Below are positions 1-11,701 of a stretch of DNA of 64,000 bases, piece by piece. Position numbers and translations under genes: made by a program. Under the pieces are notes generated by a model that was given only the letters and a program-made list of their open reading frames with translations, had not been told where the DNA came from and made no database searches. Source of the stretch: Gracilaria gracilis (lineage: Eukaryota > Rhodophyta > Florideophyceae > Gracilariales > Gracilariaceae); NCBI GenBank assembly GCA_030374805.1, contig JARGSG010000209.1:310001-374000 (forward strand). Reading direction: 5' to 3'. Each line of letters starts with the position of its first letter. Within the stretch, counting starts at the first letter, position 1.

Positions 1-323
1 ATGACGCACAGGGTGACGACCCAGACTACGTACCACCTGCAGGGATTACGGTTGCTCCTTCAGAGGAAACACCTACCCCCAGTGGTACCGATGCTCATCT
101 AAATTAAAGTGGTGAAAGAATACCATCGCAGGTCTCTAATGAGTTCCCAGTGGAACGCCTTGTAGGTCACCGCCGTACCCAAGAAGGTCTGAAGTACACA
201 GTACGTTGGTATGGCTGGGGCGCCGATTGTGACACTGCTGAGCCGCCCTCAGCCATACCACAGCATTTCAGGGTAAGCTACTGGAACCGCAAAGGAAAGG
301 ACATGCCGAATGATGGGTAAACC
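1..323 (+). mobile_element. Ty3/gypsy (chromovirus) retroelement, 3' end of pol with chromodomain
   Basis: The plus-strand reading from about 143 to 320 contains VERLVGHRRTQEGLKYTVRW, then YGW, then an EP..S motif. This is the pattern of the chromodomain that closes the integrase of chromovirus-type Ty3/gypsy elements, where it guides integration to modified chromatin. Only the last part of pol is inside the window; the rest lies to the left. A purine-rich stretch at 345-358 follows the stop and fits a polypurine tract for plus-strand priming. I could not fix the LTR borders. Treated as a fossil fragment. Confidence 0.7.
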
Positions 324-344
324 TTAGAGGTAATGCAGTCCCCT

Positions 345-358
345 AAGAAAGGGGGAAG
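345..358 (+). other. candidate polypurine tract
   Basis: An uninterrupted A/G run with a G5 core lies about 20 bases after the pol stop, where LTR elements keep the primer for plus-strand synthesis. A similar G-rich run at about 1105-1121 is an alternative. From 359 to 1321 I see no gene; this stretch may be LTR or 3' non-coding sequence of the same element. Confidence 0.35.
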
Positions 359-1321
359 AGCACATTGTAATGAGGAGGACCAAAGTCGGTTCGGACGCTC
401 ACCGGGAAGGTACAACCAGAAGGAAGCATTCCATGGGGGTACGTCCAAGGAGCGGTAGCGCTAAAAACGGACGCACCGTTGTACGCGCGCCGTTGCACAC
501 GCGCCATGCACGTGCGCGGCACGCGCGCGAACCCGCACGGTGGAAACATTCAAAAAATTGTATCTTTTTATTTGACGAGGCATACGCGCGCTGCTCGGGG
601 CGCGCCGTGCGGAGTAACCGATTCGGTTTACACTATTGTGTGTAGGGAGCGAGCAACGGCATGGTCAAAAAATCTAAGTATTTCGACCGTGCCGCGCTCC
701 CGAATCGGCCATTCCCAGCCTCTGAAACCCCTTGGTTCTCGAGATACAGACCAAAAGGGTTTTCTGCATTTTCTCTACCATATGGAGGGGTAATTTTCCG
801 GTCAAATATTTTGATTCGCCTTGCAAGTAACCTCTAGGGTGAAACACCGCACGTGCGTCCATGCATGGTGAAAGGCCATGCAGACCAATTCAGGTACATT
901 GCTGGCCACCGCGCGCAAGCGCGTAACACATCATTTGACCTTATGGGAAGGCGAAACCGCTCGCTGCGCCGTACGAAGGAGCATCGAAGTACCAACGTGG
1001 TGAACCATACTACGAGCACCAAAATGGCTCAGAATGGAGCTAAGTCACCTCCTGGAACTTACCTACACGGAATTAACCGTCACCTATCGTGGTACGCTGG
1101 TCTAAGGAGGGGGGGAGGAGAGTTTCAAAACCTAAGTGGAGATGCGCAGAGCTAAGGAAGGGGGAGCTGTTTTCGAGCTTCCTCCCTTGCTACGCACCGC
1201 ACCTCAAAGGAAACTGGAACCTACAATGGAAACGCATAACAAGTAAGTTTACTTGAAGAGTGACACCAATAGAGATGCAGGAGCAACGTGGCTCAAGCAC
1301 AGACCCAAGTGGATATGACAA

Positions 1322-3946
1322 TCAACCTGATGGGTGAGTGGCAAAGTGAGGCCCCGAGGAGCCTCCAGCTGAGGATTCCCGACCTGGAGTGGTGTTCTGA
1401 TGGGCTCCCGGCCAAGGCTGGAAGAGATGAGCCTGGCCCGGAGCCTGGCTAGGCACGCTACCATGACCCACGAAGGTACTAGTAGGCACGCTGACGCCTG
1501 GCATCACGTCGACACCCATCGGAGGTAGCGCGCTCGCCTGCGCAACCGACGGAGGTGCCGACGACCCGATGTGGAGAGGAGCCTGCGGAGCGGCTAGAAG
1601 GCCGGGATTCAGGCTAGCACCAAATAGAGGATCCTCCAAAGGGTTTGTAGGCGTCGGGCCCATGGCCGTCGCTAGGCCTGCCACCTGGTTGGTAGCCATC
1701 TGGTAGAGCTCGACCTGGAACCGGTTCCGGAACTCACCAATTTGGGAAAAGGATCGCATGTACTGTGCATGACGAGGCAGGATGCTTTCCAGAAGGGTAG
1801 GAGCTTCGACCACAGAGGTAGGACCCGCCCGCTGGAAGTTCACCACACAGGCTTGGCGGACCTGAGCCATTAAACCTGAAATGGCCTGGGAGTCCACCTG
1901 AGAGCGGACAGGCGCCGCAGCCGCAGCCATGACACCCCCGAGGATAGCCCGCGGAGGCCCATCAACCCTTGTGGTACTAGGGAGAAGAGGAGTCACACCA
2001 GTATGGGCAGGCGTATTGCGTCCCTCCGGAGCGGGAGTTGACGCTGAAGTGATCACAGGGGTAGCTGCTGGCGATTCCACCACGGTTGGGAATGGCCCGG
2101 GACTCCCTGGAGGTCCCTGATCGATCGGAGCCCCGGGATAGCGCTGCTCCGCGCGGGGTACAACCTTCCAGGACACCGGATCGAAAACCTCCCACCCCTG
2201 CTTGGCTCCCCACGGGAAACTCTTCACTTGGGTAAGCAACGATTCCAGCTGCTCAATGGAGTAGTTTGTACCTGCCACAATGGTTCCGAGTCCAAATAGG
2301 CGAATGTCGCGAATGACCCTCGGGGGAATGAAGAACATACGACCAGGAGGTTGCACACCGTCACCGTAAATCTCGGCTTCTCGAGAACGACAATCCGAGT
2401 CAATACCGTCAAGGGCAGCCTACAGAGCCAAGATGGCCACCAATACGGCCCATTCCGCGAGGGCAATCGACCAAATGAGGTAGTACCGATCGTGGTTACG
2501 GGTGATGTAGCTCCCGAAGTAAGCCAATACCGGTGAGGTTGGGACGCTAAGCGACATCGGAACCTCATAGACATTCCACCATTCAGGTCGGGCCACATAC
2601 CAAGAGGTTCTTCCCTTATTAGTTTGTGAGAAGAACTCCACATTATGGAACCCATGCATGACGCGGTTGAAGCTGGACCGGGTGCGAATGCGAGCCTCGG
2701 TGGCAGCATCCACCCCCCACCTACGACGGTTAGCCCAATGGATGGTATTGTAAAGCCTATCGAAGCAAACCAAATGTGGAGAAGCCGGAAGGTACTGCTG
2801 CGGAAGGGAGTCGTACTGACAGATCTTCACAACCAGACGTCGGTAATAATGGAGCTCCGGTTCAATACGAACATACGGCAGATCGCTGGGATAAAGCGGG
2901 GGAATGAAATACCTCATTGGTGTGTGTCGCTGGCGGCTATCGTAGCACTCCACCCGACCCTGACGAGATTGAGATTCCTTATCCCGACGGTGGAGCGTTT
3001 GGAGGACGGAGCGAAGACGCTCTCAATCCCAACGAAACAAACCCAAGTAGGTATCCAAAGTCGGACGGCGCAAGACGCCGGGAAGCGATGTGTTCCCCGG
3101 CGCCACTGGCCAGTTCCGACGGTACAGCGTCGCTTGCGACACCATTCTTGGATCGACCCCGAAGGTACCATGTTGAGAAACGTTCCAGTCGGCCGTGGTG
3201 AATGTCTCCAAACCATAATAGGAAATACCACGAGGAATCTCGGGCTCCAGACCATACGGGTCCCGGATCCCTTGAGGTTGATTTGAGCAAGACTGAACCG
3301 GCTGGCTCCGAAAACCAGTTTGGATGCGGGAATGGTACAAAGCAGCACCCCGAGAACCAGACTTGGCAATGCCGCTTCCGCGGCCGCGCGAGGGACCAGC
3401 ACCCGACATGGTGTGATGAGTACCGTGAGGGAGTGGTTGAGACGGCGAGCATTCGACCGCAGGGGTGAAGCGAATCGGCTTTTTATCCACAATGGGTGAG
3501 TCACTAGAGCTGATGCTCAAAACCTCCACCCATTCGGGGCCCCATGCTGGTTCAACCATTAAGGTATCGGCATTGGTCGCCGATGGCGCGCCGTCCCTTG
3601 AGGTTACCGCGTCCGATTGACCAACATGGGGAACCGACAATCGCCGTGTACCGCTACGGGTGCGAGCCCGCACGCTGGTACCAGGGCTACCCATGTGGTT
3701 CAGATAAGGATCGGGGGTCACCATAAACGGATTCAACCTTGTCGTTCGGACGAAAAGCCACGGTGGCGCGAGCCCGCGTAGACAAACCGCAAGGGGTGCG
3801 AAGGCAACCAGAAGGGATAACGGTGGAATAACCTCGATGGAATCAGCGGCAGTGCCTCGAAGGGTTGGTAGTCGAACCTCGAAGGCACAGAGAGACACGC
3901 TGCAACCAAGTGGGCGCCAAAATCCTTCACGGTACAGTGCCCACAC
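1322..3946 (-). mobile_element. broken retroelement-like ORF cluster (gag-like, unidentified)
   Basis: Long overlapping minus-strand readings cover this block. The upstream part is rich in Ser, Pro, Gly and Arg; the middle part is aromatic-rich (many Trp and Tyr); the downstream part (1322-2356) is Pro/Ala/Gln-rich. This composition suits the first ORF of an LTR-type element, but I see no diagnostic capsid or zinc-knuckle motif. Its orientation is opposite to the chromodomain fragment at 1-323, so it is probably a separate element. It looks broken in a few places. An old host gene cannot be excluded. Confidence 0.35.
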
Positions 3947-4299
3947 GAGCTCGAAGGCGCAACCCGCCCCCCACTGGGTATACCGACACGGCCAATGGGT
4001 CTAAGCCGTGTAGCCAAAAAGGTATAACCTTGAAGGTATGCAATGGGCGCGCGTCGCGCCCAAACCACAAATGGGAATGAATAGGCCGCTGTCGGTGATA
4101 ACCAAAGAGGTGGATAGAGCCGCAATCGGTGATGACCAAGGTGGTGAACAGAGTGCGTTTGGCGATGCGGAGCCGACGCGACGCACGGCGCGAGATGGAA
4201 CAAAGGCTGCGACAGGGACCAAATTAGTACGACGATGCCACCGACTTGGTGAAAGGATCAAGGAGCCACGAGGGCGTGGCTCAGGGTAAGAAGGGGTTC

Positions 4300-4788
4300 C
4301 GTAGTACAATGAGACCTCAATGGGTTGGTGTTACGTGGGCCTACTGGTGCGCCTTGCTGGCTGCACTGTACCCAATTGGTATTCTGTATTTTATAATTTC
4401 TAATTTCTAATTTATAGTCTAGGATAGTTTAGCATTGCTGGCCCATGACAGTAGGTCATGGGCACAGCCGATGACGTCATGCCCGCATGGGAGATCGGCG
4501 TCGGTGCACCTTGTATACATTGTGGTGCACCTCGCCTTCCCCCTCGGGTATTGTAAAGTCAGGCACCGCTAGGGCAGTAACTATACCATCTTGGTCACTT
4601 GCTACTCTATTACTATTCAGGTTTTACCGCGCGTCGACATCTACTACCGTACACCTACACGGTCTAGACTAGTTGCCCCGCCGTTTGCCCCTGCGGGTTT
4701 TGAGGTGCCCTACTACCATATTGGTTGTGTGTTTTTCCCCTTTAGGTTGAGCCCTCGCGCGCTCCCTCTACCAGGCGGACCCCACACC
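4300..4788. other. non-coding segment with 9-bp hairpin, abutting truncated transposon A
   Basis: No gene seen. It contains an A/T-rich stretch (4380-4430) and a perfect 9-bp inverted repeat with 5-base loop at 4441-4463. Homology of the neighbouring transposase A to transposase B stops near 4785-4790, right after a CA dinucleotide, so this segment may be the end of an LTR-like insertion that cut transposon A. The other border is not visible. Confidence 0.3.
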
Positions 4789-4789
4789 T

Positions 4790-6648
4790 TATCGGTATTT
4801 GTACGACAGTTTTTGAGGCGGATATTCGCCCCTAAAAGCTTTCTGTAGAGAGAAGATAATTGAAGGGCTCCCTGAATCAGAGGATCACTATCTGGTGTTT
4901 GATTGGATATTCCCATCAACGCAAACCAAAGAAAAGGTCATTGTTCTCTCCTCACAAGCCCAGACATGCCAGCCTGTCTCTCGTTTGCAGTTGATATGAA
5001 TGGGGTCAACTTGCGTATTTTTGAAAGTCCTGCAATGTCCGTGATGCCCTGGTTGGCTATTGTAATAGCTCGGGATGTAGGAAGTATGCAATTGGGATCC
5101 ATGCTAAGTATTTCACTTGCATATTCAGGTATCATTCGGAACAAGCCCAGGTCAAGTACATGAAGGGTATCGAACGCAATTATATCGTACAGAAGGAAAG
5201 GGGATGATCCAAGGCCACAAAATGATGCAAGTGCCGGTGGGAATTCATGAGCACTCATGCTTGCAAGGTATTCTCTTGCTTGAAAGAATGAATCTTTTTT
5301 CGGACGGTGACATATACTTCGTTCGTTTTGGATGCTGAATTCGATGACTTGCAGTTCGCAGTTGGGAACTGATTGTTCGCTGAATGTCTCGTGGGGACGC
5401 AGGAGCTGGATCCCGCTGTCACTCAAGAGTGCGGACTAATTCGGAATCTTTGTCTGGCACTCTTGATTTCATTGTGCAAAGAGAGCAGTCGCTGAAACTG
5501 TCCGCGCTCGTTAAGCAAAAAAAAATTCTCTCCTGCGGTTTGTCAGCTACAATCATAGCTAATTTGGGGAAGAACATTCTTCCTGATACAACTGTACCGG
5601 TCCCCGAAGCTTGAATGAGATCTTTGAGGGCAAGAAAGAGGAATCGTTGGAAGAGCTGCAATCTCTCTTTCCTCATATCTCCTTTCGTCTTCTCGACACC
5701 CATCGTGTCGATTGATGGTGCGATTCCAACATCATGCCATTCCGTGGATCTTCCTTTCAGATTGCTGAATCGAACACGAAAAGCATTGGCGCTTTGAGAC
5801 CCCGAATTGGATAGAATGGTTCCATCGCAGTATAAGTCAACAGTGACAATGGTGGCACTCGGTTCAGCTCTTTCGGTATAACTTTTCATAATGTTCGAGT
5901 CCCATGGAGCAGAAAAAACACGGACCCCATCACGAGAAGATTCCGAGAACTGTTGTACTCCTTTTGCACCTCCTACTGCTTCCAACTCCGCTCGGAGCAG
6001 CTGGAGGGGACATCGGGAGGCTCCAGTCTCGTTCGCATCAAATTCAGTTGTAATGGAGGTTGTTATTTAACCTTCTTGGCAAGCCCTCCATTTTCTTGCT
6101 TGATTAACATAATTGCCAAAGACGGTAGCGCTTCCGAACTGTTGCGCAAAATACTGGTGTTCTTTAGGAACGTTCGATTCGAATTGTAGCACCATCTCCG
6201 CTTCTGTAACTACACCACCGAAGGACTTTTGTTGAGAGATACAGTACTCTAACACCACTTTGCATGACGGATGAAGATCGTTTGGTTTTGGTTCAGGTGA
6301 TGTGATATTTTCATACATGGGATGGCTAGAGTCCTCGAAGTTGCTGTAGAACGTATAAACTGACTCTGCAACACTACTCTCTTCAATTTCTGATTCCTCT
6401 TGATAATCTGCAGGGTTAACGAAGTTATTCGGTTCCACTGGCAAGATTTCATTGCACAAATCAGGTTGACCATCCTCTTGCAAATTTTGGCCGTGTGCTT
6501 GATATTCAACGTTTCTGTGCAAAGAGCTTGGAGTACTATTATGAAACTTGCTCTTGGTTATCGTTCGTCGGGGATGAGATCTTTTGGTGTGTCGATGTAA
6601 GTTCACCCTATTCTGAAAGAAGCGATTGCATACGCGGCATTTGTACAT
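4790..6648 (-). pseudogene. Plavaka/CACTA-like transposase, copy A (interrupted and 3'-truncated)
   Basis: The protein opens with a C2H2 finger (C-x2-C-x12-H-x4-H, residues about 4-24), followed by an acidic linker. A DDE-type core follows with VDLYCDGTILSNSGSQSANA, matching the position of the DKT motif in Plavaka/CACTA transposases. Next comes the FDTLHVLDLGLFR segment, equivalent to the D-x-L-H-x2-x-L-G signature of that group. Reading is spread over 6648-6067, 5985-5419 and 5426-4938, with a tail to about 4790, so it carries several interruptions. Copy B continues well beyond the point where A stops, so A lacks its C-terminus. It is divergent from the accessory gene starting near 6959. 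Kyakuja/Dileera/Zisupton relatives are a less likely alternative. Confidence 0.7.
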
Positions 6649-6958
6649 TATGACGCAGAAACTTCACTTGTTTATTATCTCTTCTCCTCAGCACGGATGT
6701 CCTGGCGGCAGAATAACAACTTCGCAGTTAGGGGCTCCAAACACAGCCATATGGAGGATTGTACTGGATGCGGACCATCTTTCTATCTTTTACTGGATAG
6801 ATTTTGGTGTTGTGGTGAAAAGAAACATGAGTTCTCAAATTAACATCGAAGCGCTTTACGTTCAATGAGGGGTTTCTTTTGGCTCCTTCGCAAGCTTCCT
6901 TCAGACTTCGGGAGAGCGGAACCAAAGGTAACATACGGAGACATTTCTTTCCACTACT

Positions 6959-8979
6959 ATGACATCACTCTACCCTCTCAAACTTTGCTATAAACACAGG
7001 GTTGCCTTTCGGAAGCAGGAACACTCCGTTCATTTTGGTCCCCAAGATATGTTTGGCAGAAAAAGAACACCAAACAACAGGAATGCCAATCGAGTCGTGC
7101 GGAAACGCCTTGAAAGGGACACCCCTACTACTGCTCCGACATCAACCACGTCCGCGCCACAAAATTTGCACAAAAGAGTGCAGAAGAGGATCGAGTATAT
7201 GACGCGGCGATACAATAATCCGATCTACCGGCTCTGCCACCTCTTCAGAACAGGAGTGTTGCTCGTGGCAATGCAAGGCCTCGTGTAGCGGTTGACCGAC
7301 AAAAAAGAGATTTCTGGACGCGTCACACCAAGTGAAAGAAATGCCCATCTGGTTTCACACCCGTCAAGTCAAAGTCAAGAAATAGGTCAAAGGACAAGAA
7401 ATGTGAATGAAAATTCGCCATTGGCAGCGACCACAACCGCCTTAGATCTTTCTGGTGACCTCAATGGAAGACAGAGTCGTTCAGAGCCGAATCGTAATCT
7501 GGCACAACGTGTGAAGGTCGTGGATGTACTGGAGAGGTCGAGGATCGAGACAGATAAACATTTTAATCGTTTGCACGCACGGTTGGAGAATGTGAAAAAC
7601 GCTGTGAGAGAATCTTGGTCTGATATTGCTGGGCAGATTGCAATGATGCGAGTTGAGACACAGAAAGCCAAGGATGAGCTCAAATTAGAGATTCGTCGTG
7701 GGGTAGACTCTATCGTGAATGTACTCAAAGACATTGCAACGGGGTCGGATCAGCCTTCGGACTCAAATGAGGCACTGCGTCAGGTACGTTACATTGTTTT
7801 TTTTGGAATCTTTCCTACCACGGAATATGCCTAACAAGTTTCACGTAACCTTCTGTCGTGTTTCATTGCGTGCTACAACATTTCTCAGAAGGCTGATTTA
7901 CTTTATGTACGTTTACACTATTCAATACTGGTCAATCGGACGATGATGATATGTCTTGCGCTAACTTCGAGTAATTTCATGCGTAGGAATTTGTTCGATA
8001 CCTGTGCTGTGCTAAGTTCATTATACCTAGTGAGGGGGAACGACTGTTTCATATGTCCACAGATCCAGATCCTGATCAGGAATCGATTGAGACTGCATCT
8101 TGCAACACATGGCTCCTCAAAGGCGCTACTGCAATTGTTGAGGAAGCAAACGCCATGGAGTTTCTGAAATCATTCTTAACTGTGAGGAAACGAAAGGAAG
8201 ATATCTCAGTTCAAGTTTGAACATATGCTTCTAGAGCTCAAAGGCGTGCTCAGGAAAGTATAAGAAAGAAAATGGTATGTGAAAGTAAGATGTCCTATAC
8301 CCACAACAGAGTTTCTAACATAAACGATTTCAGTTTTCTACTTTTTGTGCGGCGAGCGCTCCAAACTGTCCACTCAATGCACGTTTCAAGGCTTCAAACG
8401 CAGTTAAGAAAGAATTTGCACTGAAACTCTATCAAACTGGTGATCACAGGTTTCACGAGGACTTCAGAGATTCTTGGAGAGCGTCCTTTTATGCTGGGCT
8501 ATCTGAGGCAATTGCTACAGCGAAATCAGCGCTTAATAACCTTAAGAACCACTCAATACTGCACTTTCTACGGGGCATTTCTGACAACCTGTTGGACCTA
8601 GATCCTCCACAAATGAGCACATTTTCCATCGCTTTTGTTTCTGTGAAAGTACGTCTGGTGTTTGTTTGAGATGTATGCGGACATATCTAACTCTAACAAA
8701 TTACTATTGTTCGGTATATCTAAATAGATATCAAGGTCTCTGCAGGGAATGTGTAATATAAGATCTGGAGGCATGAACAAGTCGCATGCTCCATTGTGGG
8801 CAATTGAAGTGCTGAATTTGAATGAAACTTTCGAGAATGGCAACCCGGGTATTCAAGGACATGCGTTTCTAGTGGAGCAATCATCGGGTCAGACGCCAAG
8901 TATTCTACAATCTGTAAATGTTTGTAGCGTACTAAGTTCTGAACAGATAATCGCTATGGAATCTTTACGTATGTCTTAG
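6959..8979 (+). pseudogene. spliced accessory gene of transposon A (coiled-coil protein)
   Basis: Function unknown. Five exons can be placed by comparison with copy B: about 7292-7783, micro-exon 7889-7906 (18 nt, KADLLY), 7987-8274, 8334-8648 and 8728-8979. All junctions have GT..AG, and the introns shown are 105, 80, 59 and 79 nt. Exon 1 gives a Glu/Lys/Arg-rich coiled coil; exon 3 has CC-x-x-F...W-L-x-KGA; exon 5 has GGMNKSHAPLWA. The same order occurs in copy B with about half the residues identical. Exon 3 contains an in-frame TGA in this copy, so it is probably inactive. A 5' coding part around 6959-7288 is less certain. Such second ORFs in CACTA-group elements often bind DNA, but nothing here proves that. 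Confidence 0.6.
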
Positions 8980-9928
8980 TTCCAAACGTTATGGATACGA
9001 TTCTACAACGCAAACCTATTTGTTTGTTTATGTGAGCAAAATGTTCGTCGATGATATGGGTGAGATGCGCAAGTATCATCTCTAGATAATATTGAGTGTT
9101 TTGCGGTAAAATAGGAAGGAGCATTCGGTGGTTTAGGACTTTGGCGGCAATGGCGGCGATGGCGGAACGGGCTGTGGCGGCAACTTTGTGGCTGCCGCCG
9201 GCAATGGCCGTGATCGTGGTGCTGGCGGATCGGGCGGCGATGACGGCGATGGCGGAATGGGCGGCGGTAGTGATACCGCGTTGCTCGGCGGAGACGACGT
9301 CGACGGCGGCATGGGCGGTGTGGATGGCGATGGTGGTGGTGGCGCTGACGGCGGTGAAGCCGTTCTCATCGGCGATGGTGGTGGTGACGGCGGCAATGGC
9401 GGTATGAATGGAGACGAGAGAAGAGCAGAACTGCGCACGGAAGATGCTTAAGTGCGTGCGGCGGGCAGAGAAAAAGGGGCGGCGACTGATGTGCGCGCGC
9501 GCGGGGAAGACGTAAGGCGCGGAGATATTACACGCGGCCATTCGGCGGCGGAGTTCGGGGCAAGATGGTCGGCGGCCGCATACAGCGCGGAAGGCGCATG
9601 AAGATTGTTCATTGAAGACGACGGCGTCGACGCAGGCGCGCGCGATTTAGCTCGGCATCGCTGCGACCAGGGGTTGTTCCCGAGATCGCTGTCGGTCTGG
9701 CACTGGCGCGGTAATTTGCGCATACAGCGCGCGCGATGCTTTACGTGCTCGGTAAATGTGTTCTTCTTTGTGTACGATAAGGGTGGCAAGCTTGTCCGTC
9801 CACGAAAGCATTGTTGATGAAAGTGAGGAGTGCTGCATGTTCTCAATTTTTGTTTGCGTACTTCGCCCCGTGAGAAGGAATATGAACGCTTCCAGTGAAG
9901 CTTGCCTTTGACTGTCGTAGTCACTACC
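8980..9928. other. non-coding stretch with Gly-codon low-complexity DNA
   Basis: After the accessory gene, AT-rich sequence gives way near 9140 to about 300 bases of imperfect GGCGGN triplet repeats (9140-9410), then GC-rich unique DNA to 9928. Open readings here are low complexity in every frame (Gly/Asp on plus, Pro/Ser on minus). I see no recognisable gene. The right end is the CTAC target of the next element. Confidence 0.5.
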
Positions 9929-10086
9929 CCCGTGCACGCTGCGTGAACGATTTTGAGCACGCTGGGCAGGGTGATTTTTGGAGAAATTGCGTGAATCACC
10001 CTGCCCAGCGTGATGCTCACTCTGCAGCTGCGAGAACTTCACGCAGTTGCTGAGTGAACATCACGCACTCTCCACAACGTTCACGC
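9929..10086 (+). repeat. left terminal inverted repeat, small CTAC element
   Basis: Pairs with 10743-10901 with two mismatches. Inside it lies a perfect 19-bp hairpin (arms 9959-9977 and 9995-10013). The motif GTGAAC/GTTCAC recurs next to TCACGC, probably as repeated protein-binding sites (inference). Confidence 0.9.
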
Positions 10087-10167
10087 CAGACGACCATAGT
10101 CGCGAGATTGTTCTACCGATCGTCGGGTTGTGTCGTTGTTATTGGTTGTCCTTTGCTCTCCTCTGTC

Positions 10168-10604
10168 ATGCCTCAACCATCCGAACACTCCTCCGACCTA
10201 AGGGTATGCGTTTTTACCCCTTCGCCCGTAAAACAACCACGATCAAGGTGTCAGAGAACGAGGCAGCCAAGCAAATGTATGTGAAAAATGTTGTTCAGAA
10301 ATACAACGGAGGGATTGATGCTCGGAGACGGCTTTCGGAGTCACGACTTCATAAGCTTGTTAAAGGTAAATCGGCAAACTGTTCTCTTTGTTCATTCAAT
10401 TATAGTTTGAAGTTGAGGGGAAGAGTGTTTAAAAAGAAGGGTGGTTCTAAAATTCGGCAGTGGTATGGACTGTGCTGTCAACCAATATGTCCCAAATGTT
10501 GGGAAAAATGGCATAGCCTTAGAACTCTAGTGAAGGGGCAAATATCGGAGAAAGAGCTTATTGAGCTAAAGGAAAGAGCTGAAAGTGAACTACAGGAGTC
10601 ATAA
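10168..10604 (+). pseudogene. deleted transposon protein: N-terminal leader plus zinc-ribbon C-terminus
   Basis: ATG at 10168 opens MPQPSEHSS...CVFTPSPVK, matching the MAPSNPPLCVFTPSPV start of the large element's protein. A frame change near 10230-10245 leads to the C-terminal part. That part matches the large element over ~115 residues, including CSLCSFNYSLKLRGR, the FKKKGGSKIRQW block, and the C-x2-C...C-x2-CW-x3-H zinc-ribbon pattern. Everything between, including the PD-(D/E)XK domain, is gone. The frame change sits at the deletion joint. If expressed, only a short DNA-binding-like product could result, perhaps from the upstream reading that starts at 10047. Confidence 0.75.
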
Positions 10605-10742
10605 TTAAAGTAAATGCGTTTACCTTTATGGCTTGAAAGCGTGTTTATGCTAGCTAAGACCTGGAGCACAAAGTCCGGAGTCCTTTGCAACTTAATGTTG
10701 TATAAGAAGGAGACCCAGTTGGTCAGATACCGCGCTGATCAT

Positions 10743-10901
10743 GCGTGAACGTTGTGGAGCGTGCGTGATGTTCACTCAGCAACTGCGTGAAGTTCTCGCA
10801 GCTGCAGAGTGAGCATCACGCTGGGCAGGGTGATTCACGCAATTTCTCCAAAAATCACCCTGCCCAGCGTGCTCGAAATCGTTCACGCAGCGTGCACGGG
10901 G
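10743..10901 (-). repeat. right terminal inverted repeat, small CTAC element
   Basis: Inverse partner of 9929-10086. It ends GCACGGGG, directly followed by CTAC at 10902-10905. Confidence 0.9.
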
Positions 10902-10905
10902 CTAC

Positions 10906-11700
10906 CAGATGCATGCTTCAAAATTGCGTGACGACGTTGCGTTGCAATTGCACAATGTTTGTGCGCACCGCAGATTCGTGCGCCATGGTGTCCTCGCGTT
11001 GACAATGGCATGTGACATCTTTGTGCCAATGGAGCCATGCCACTGTGCCGAGGAAAAAAGAACGCATCCCTGATGATGTATCTACAGTTTAGTGCGCAGC
11101 GCAGTGTAAACAACATGACTGCGGCCAATGACAGCGCGTTTCGCTCTGCCAGTGGATAGATCATCAGGTGCAAGTGATTTGTCCCTCGTCACTCCGTAGT
11201 CGCTGCATTGTAATCTAGTAGGTACATTACACTGTAATCTTTCAGGCACCATGGCGCACCTTTCTTGGGCACGTAAACCGTTGGCTACAACTGAACCTGA
11301 CGACGATACAGCCTTTTGATATGCGACGATTATCTGTGTATATGGCTCGTAGCTGCGCATGACTTCGTCACCGTGCCAAAGTAAGCCTCTATTTCATTCT
11401 ATGGACACGATAGCAGCTTCAATTTTCATTCATGAGTAGTTTACACTGTGAACCTACAATACAACTTTTGCAAAACTAAGCATCTTCAACACGCACAAAA
11501 CACCACAATGTAAACTTGGTTGAGTAGTACATATTTGTACCTTAAAGATGAACAAAAATGCTGTATAGAAAAGGTAGAATTCTTATAGTTCCATTCACTT
11601 TCGCACAACAGATACCACTTCACGCAATCACTATTTCAACCGATGCATTTTCACAGATTCAAAGTTTCGTAAAACACTTGACACCCGTTTCAAATCCTCT
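10906..11700. other. non-coding spacer
   Basis: GC-balanced unique DNA to about 11230, then AT-richer DNA that probably belongs to transposon B's left flank. No gene or clear terminal repeat seen. Confidence 0.4.
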
Positions 11701-11701
11701 T

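Larger units (their letters stand above)
9929..10901 (+). mobile_element. 973-bp CTAC-flanked DNA transposon, internal-deletion derivative
   Basis: The unit begins CCCCGTGCACGC and ends with its inverse complement, and CTAC flanks both sides (9925-9928 and 10902-10905). Its termini are about 158-bp inverted repeats with two mismatches, so the insertion is young. It encodes only the first ~24 codons and the last ~135 residues of the protein carried by the 4.5-kb element at 16911-21411. The central nuclease is missing, so it must rely on a helper if it moves at all. Its terminal repeats differ clearly from those of the large element, so it derives from a sister subfamily. Confidence 0.85.

Noticed and set aside
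9096-9451. Gly-rich plus-strand and Pro/Ser-rich minus-strand proteins
   Set aside because: Both arise from the same GGCGGN triplet repeats; no start context, domain or conservation can be shown.
10227-10246. A 20-nt intron joining the two frames of the small element's ORF
   Set aside because: Too short for any spliceosomal intron; a frame change at the deletion joint explains it better.
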